A stretch of 64,000 nucleotides of DNA. It comes from Deltaproteobacteria bacterium. Its GTDB lineage: Bacteria; Desulfobacterota; Desulfobacteria; Desulfobacterales; Desulfosarcinaceae. The stretch spans positions 1 through 64,000 of the forward strand of contig JAKALP010000031.1 of the NCBI GenBank assembly GCA_021824175.1, in the 5' to 3' direction. The notes under the pieces are model-generated. The model was not told where the DNA came from, did not search any database, and was given only the letters and a program-made list of their open reading frames with translations. Every line of letters starts with the position of its first letter. The stretch's first letter is position 1. The position numbers were made by a program, and so were the translations under genes. Of this stretch, positions 61,121-64,000 are shown piece by piece.

Positions 61121-62161
61121 TTATCGACCTGCCGGGCGCATGGCGTCCAGGATCGCATCCCATAAGGCCATCTTTTTTTCCAGGTGGCCGTCATCGGTCA
61201 GCATATTGAGGGTGACATTGGGCGCATGGGCTGAGCCCTTCTCACCTGGAAAATCCCAGGAAAAAGCCAGCTTCTTGGTGTTATCACTTTCGGAACCACG
61301 GAAGATGACTTCTTCGCCCTTGAGACCGGCCACGGTCCGTTTATGGGTTCTGATCTTTTCGATCTTCATCTTCGCGCCCAACTTGGTCAGCATCATGCCG
61401 GCCAGGCGTTCGATCAGTCCTTCCTGGGCGATCTTCTCCACTACTTCGGTCTCCACACTAAAGGTTAACTTCTGGTCCAATGGATGGCCTTTGAAGACAA
61501 TATCCACGCTTTCTTTGTATTCAAATGGAAGATCAATGGCACCATATTGCAGGTAGAAGGAATCCTTGCCTGGGATGACCGGCACCCGGCCGAAACGGGT
61601 GGTGGGGGCGCGGTAGGCGCGGGCGAGATTAGTAGAGATTTGATAAATGAGATCTTTTTTTGCTAGCTTTTTTTCTCGTGCTTTGATCCATAGCCCGTTA
61701 ATCCCCGTGTCGAGAATTAGATCGAGATTGCCATATTCAAGATCTAAGGGGTCATGGTAATAAAGTACTGCTCTGCAGTGTTTCCCAATTCCATCCAAAT
61801 CCTTAGTTTCTATTATCGCTCGTTCACTGCCTTTTGGTGGGCTCAATTTGGCGACATTTCCTAAAATCTCTTCCCATGCACTCAGTGCTTCTTGCTCAGG
61901 CTTTTCGGCCGACCAGACCCGCTCGCTCAGTGTCCGGGATTGAATGCTGTATTGGCCACCAAATTCCATACAAGCCGGTAGATCCATAACAAAACGGCCT
62001 GCGCCATAGGTGACTATCGGTTCATTGAATGATTTCATATTCTCTTTTCCATTGGCTTGGGCGCAGCCTGTTAAGATGATGATTACAATTACTATAAAAA
62101 TCCATAGCTCCGCTCTGCCGGCGCTCAAGCACCGGTTTCGGTCTTGATTTTTGTTTTGCAT
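61121..62161 (-). CDS. Tli4-like immunity lipoprotein
   Basis: 346 residues. Signal segment WIFIVIVIIILTGCAQ gives a lipobox Cys at about 33. The mature part matches the Tli4 type: YGAGRFVMDLPACMEFGGQY at the start, RFGRVPVIPGKDSFYL, and a second half RTVAGLKGEEVIFRGSES with PNVTLNMLTDDG. Its ATG lies 37 bases inside the lipase gene. Known Tli4 proteins block Tle4 phospholipases in the periplasm, so this one should protect the producer and its kin. Confidence 0.82.
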   Translation of the reverse strand: MQNKNQDRNRCLSAGRAELWIFIVIVIIILTGCAQANGKENMKSFNEPIVTYGAGRFVMDLPACMEFGGQYSIQSRTLSERVWSAEKPEQEALSAWEEILGNVAKLSPPKGSERAIIETKDLDGIGKHCRAVLYYHDPLDLEYGNLDLILDTGINGLWIKAREKKLAKKDLIYQISTNLARAYRAPTTRFGRVPVIPGKDSFYLQYGAIDLPFEYKESVDIVFKGHPLDQKLTFSVETEVVEKIAQEGLIERLAGMMLTKLGAKMKIEKIRTHKRTVAGLKGEEVIFRGSESDNTKKLAFSWDFPGEKGSAHAPNVTLNMLTDDGHLEKKMALWDAILDAMRPAGR

Positions 62162-63744
62162 AGGTTTTCAATCGCTTTCACTGTAATGTACTGGGCCGTT
62201 GAAGTATTGTAGATTTGGTCATGCGCCCGGGCGGCCTCCTTTTCATCCTGATCCGTGATATCCACCGTGCCATCGGGCCCCTTATCATAGTTGCTGGGTT
62301 TTACATTGAGTGCCCGGCCCGAGCAGTCCGGCACGGTGCCGTCGCCCGAACCCATTGGCGGTTCCACCGCATAAGCATACACGACCAATAATTCCTTGCG
62401 GCGGGGATGCAATTCAAAAGATGTAGGCTCTGAGAAGTAGGGGTCGTGTTGCACATCGATCCGGTTGTTATGACTATCCCTGAAATCAAAATACCGCTTG
62501 CCTTGCATGGTCTTGTAAAAATAGAGATGTTGACCCGGAATTTTACTGCCAGCAATCTTAATTCGATCAGCGGTCTTTATTCCGGCTGAATAAAATTGAA
62601 AAGTTTGGGCGTGCCCTTGATCCTGTAATCCTGAGTGAAAATTTTGGGCCTTATTCAGATTGAATTTGAAACTATCCCAGGCGCTTTTCCCTTCGTCCTC
62701 ATGTGGGCTTGATTTTCCTTGCTTCCCAATATCTCCTAACCACTCCGGATCAATGAGCCGATACGGCGCATCCTTCTCCAAATAGATCTCACCATAGGGA
62801 TCCCCTTTGGCTGGAAGCGCAACCTTGGAACCATCCGCGCGTTCATAAGCCAGCCATTGGGTACTGCCGTCATTGGTCTTGTAGAGTTGGTTGGGCAGCA
62901 GCTCCAAGCCACCCGGCATGTGGGCCAGGATAATGGTCACTTTCTGGCCATCATTGCCTAACACCATCTCGGTTGCTTTGCTTATGGGATGGGTTAACCA
63001 ATCCCACAGTGAACCATCCAGATCCCTGAACCCGTGCTTCATGCGCTGATAGGCGGCCGGTGCTCCTGTGGCCGGCTGGGTGCCGTGAATGACTCCTAAC
63101 ACACTGCTTTCGGCGCCGTGCAGTTTGCAGGCGGAGCGAGCCACCAGGCCGCCCATGGAGTGGGTGACCAGGATGACCTGGCGGCATTTGCCCTGCTGGG
63201 CGTTAGCGTCAATGATTTTCTTTATGGCGGCGGCCAATTTCTCGCCGGACTTGTGGTTGGAGTCGGTCCAGTTATAACCAAAAGCATAGACGGGAAAATT
63301 GAAACAAGCCTTTAACAGAGCCGGCCACTGATATTCACTCAGCGCCTTTAAAATGCCTCCATAGAAGCCCCAGGCCAGCCCGGCCCAGCCTTTGTCCTTT
63401 CCGATATCCGGAATCTTGTCGCTCTCGGTATCTACTTCCAAATAGCTGCTGTCGTGGGATTGATCCCCCACCAGCATTTTCTTGCGTTTTTCCGGTGTCC
63501 CGCTCAGGAGATACTTCGACCCCATGAACATGAGTGCGTCGGGGTCCCAGGCCTTATCGCCGTTTCCCGTCTTCCTCAAGCGGCTGCCCATAATTCCCGG
63601 CACGAAGATAATGGGAATAATTTCAGGCTTGACCACGATCTCATTGATCACCCGCGCATCATCCGGGCTGCTTTGCAGACCGGGGATGGGCTTGAACAGG
63701 TCTTGCCAGTCTATTTCAATTCGATGGGTGCGATCTTCCGCCAT
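62125..63744 (-). CDS. Tle4-like lipase, probable type VI secretion effector
   Basis: 539 residues, no signal peptide. Alpha/beta-hydrolase with IPIIFVPGIMGSRLRKTGNG at the oxyanion region, nucleophile Ser in VTHSMGGLVARSA, Asp in MGSGDGTVPDCS and a late His in RAHDQIYNTSTAQ. The layout (PGAP1/LCAT-like) and the adjacent Tli4-type gene indicate a Tle4-class phospholipase that would attack membranes of target cells. All triad candidates are present. Confidence 0.82.
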   Translation of the reverse strand: MAEDRTHRIEIDWQDLFKPIPGLQSSPDDARVINEIVVKPEIIPIIFVPGIMGSRLRKTGNGDKAWDPDALMFMGSKYLLSGTPEKRKKMLVGDQSHDSSYLEVDTESDKIPDIGKDKGWAGLAWGFYGGILKALSEYQWPALLKACFNFPVYAFGYNWTDSNHKSGEKLAAAIKKIIDANAQQGKCRQVILVTHSMGGLVARSACKLHGAESSVLGVIHGTQPATGAPAAYQRMKHGFRDLDGSLWDWLTHPISKATEMVLGNDGQKVTIILAHMPGGLELLPNQLYKTNDGSTQWLAYERADGSKVALPAKGDPYGEIYLEKDAPYRLIDPEWLGDIGKQGKSSPHEDEGKSAWDSFKFNLNKAQNFHSGLQDQGHAQTFQFYSAGIKTADRIKIAGSKIPGQHLYFYKTMQGKRYFDFRDSHNNRIDVQHDPYFSEPTSFELHPRRKELLVVYAYAVEPPMGSGDGTVPDCSGRALNVKPSNYDKGPDGTVDITDQDEKEAARAHDQIYNTSTAQYITVKAIENLCKTKIKTETGA

Positions 63745-63754
63745 TGTGATTCTT

Positions 63755-64000
63755 CTACTTTGTGGGCTTCAAGGCCTCATGACCGGTGGCGAACTTCTTA
63801 AAGCTCAGAGTGTAACTGCCCGCGGGCAGCTTCTCATGGCGAATGGCGCTAAAAGCAAAGAAGATATGTTCCGGTGATTTAATCTTCTTCGGTCCATCCA
63901 ACTCGTAACTGTTCTCAAAAGATATCTGGCTGTCCATAGTGCCGTTCTTCTTCCGGAAATGCGCATACACCATCTCCAGGGGCGGTGTTTCAGCCTTTAC
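63755..64000 (-). CDS. C-terminal end of an unknown protein (partial)
   Basis: The frame is open to the window edge, so the start lies beyond it. About 81 residues seen: HFRKKNGTMDSQISFENSY, PEHIFFAFSAIRHEKLPAGS and a Lys-rich end. No family recognised. It ends 10 bases before the lipase start and is probably in the same transcript. Confidence 0.6.
   Translation of the reverse strand, partial: VKAETPPLEMVYAHFRKKNGTMDSQISFENSYELDGPKKIKSPEHIFFAFSAIRHEKLPAGSYTLSFKKFATGHEALKPTK

Overview
The window reads as chromosome of a GC-moderate, strictly or facultatively anaerobic bacterium, most likely a sulfate-reducer-like member of the Desulfobacterota (Desulfosarcina/Desulfatitalea-type). This assignment is an inference. 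It rests on a split glycine decarboxylase (gcvPA/gcvPB), an oxygen-sensitive acyl-CoA dehydratase activase, an iron-sulfur aldo/keto reductase, CheB-CheR hybrid sensors, and intergenic spaces packed with several families of imperfect palindromic repeats. No rRNA, tRNA, CRISPR array or replication origin was seen. Region 1 (1-18.9 kb): 3' end of a type I restriction gene (hsdR), an Fe-S aldo/keto reductase, an MFS transporter with a near-consensus sigma70 promoter, a radical SAM protein, a truncated DUF4197 gene, a secreted YVTN-type beta-propeller, mutY (whose last codons and stop come from a repeat element), a vapBC pair, a DUF192 protein, a broken CheB-CheR-PAS-kinase-receiver gene, small envelope proteins, a six-PAS histidine kinase and an orphan amino-acid-binding protein. 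Region 2 (19-26 kb): three intact and one broken AAA/DUF4143 ATPase genes within 5 kb, interleaved with duplicated fragments of an OprB-type porin gene and with copies of an ATPase 3' end. This is a recombination-prone, decaying locus, followed by a TPR lipoprotein and crcB/fluC. Region 3 (26-36 kb): Mth938-like protein, RidA, a thiamine-diphosphate enzyme closest in sequence character to the ILVBL/HACL2 2-hydroxyacyl-CoA lyases, a hicBA pair, an acyl-CoA synthetase translationally coupled to a dehydratase activase, a fungal-type GH54 arabinofuranosidase with a LamG domain and Ser/Thr tail, a second vapBC pair preceded by a MITE-like element, and a truncated methyltransferase. Region 4 (36-45 kb): an alpha/beta hydrolase, an MBL-fold hydrolase, then gcvH-gcvPA-gcvPB-lipB-lipA. 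These genes provide lipoate synthesis and attachment for the H protein together with the glycine decarboxylase halves. gcvT and the dihydrolipoyl dehydrogenase are not in view. A GIY-YIG nuclease gene flanked by two composite palindromic repeats separates lipB from lipA. Region 5 (45-64 kb, all on the minus strand): an orphan type VI secretion cargo island without structural tss genes. It holds a lipase (Tle4-like) with its Tli4-type immunity lipoprotein, an unrecognised Gly/Pro-rich protein, a DUF2169 protein, VgrG-1 with a C-terminal LysM extension, a lipoprotein coupled to a 1474-residue protein of unknown function, VgrG-2, and a LysM-muramidase with an overlapping signal-peptide protein that is probably its immunity partner. 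A GxxExxY gene flanked by another repeat family sits inside the island.
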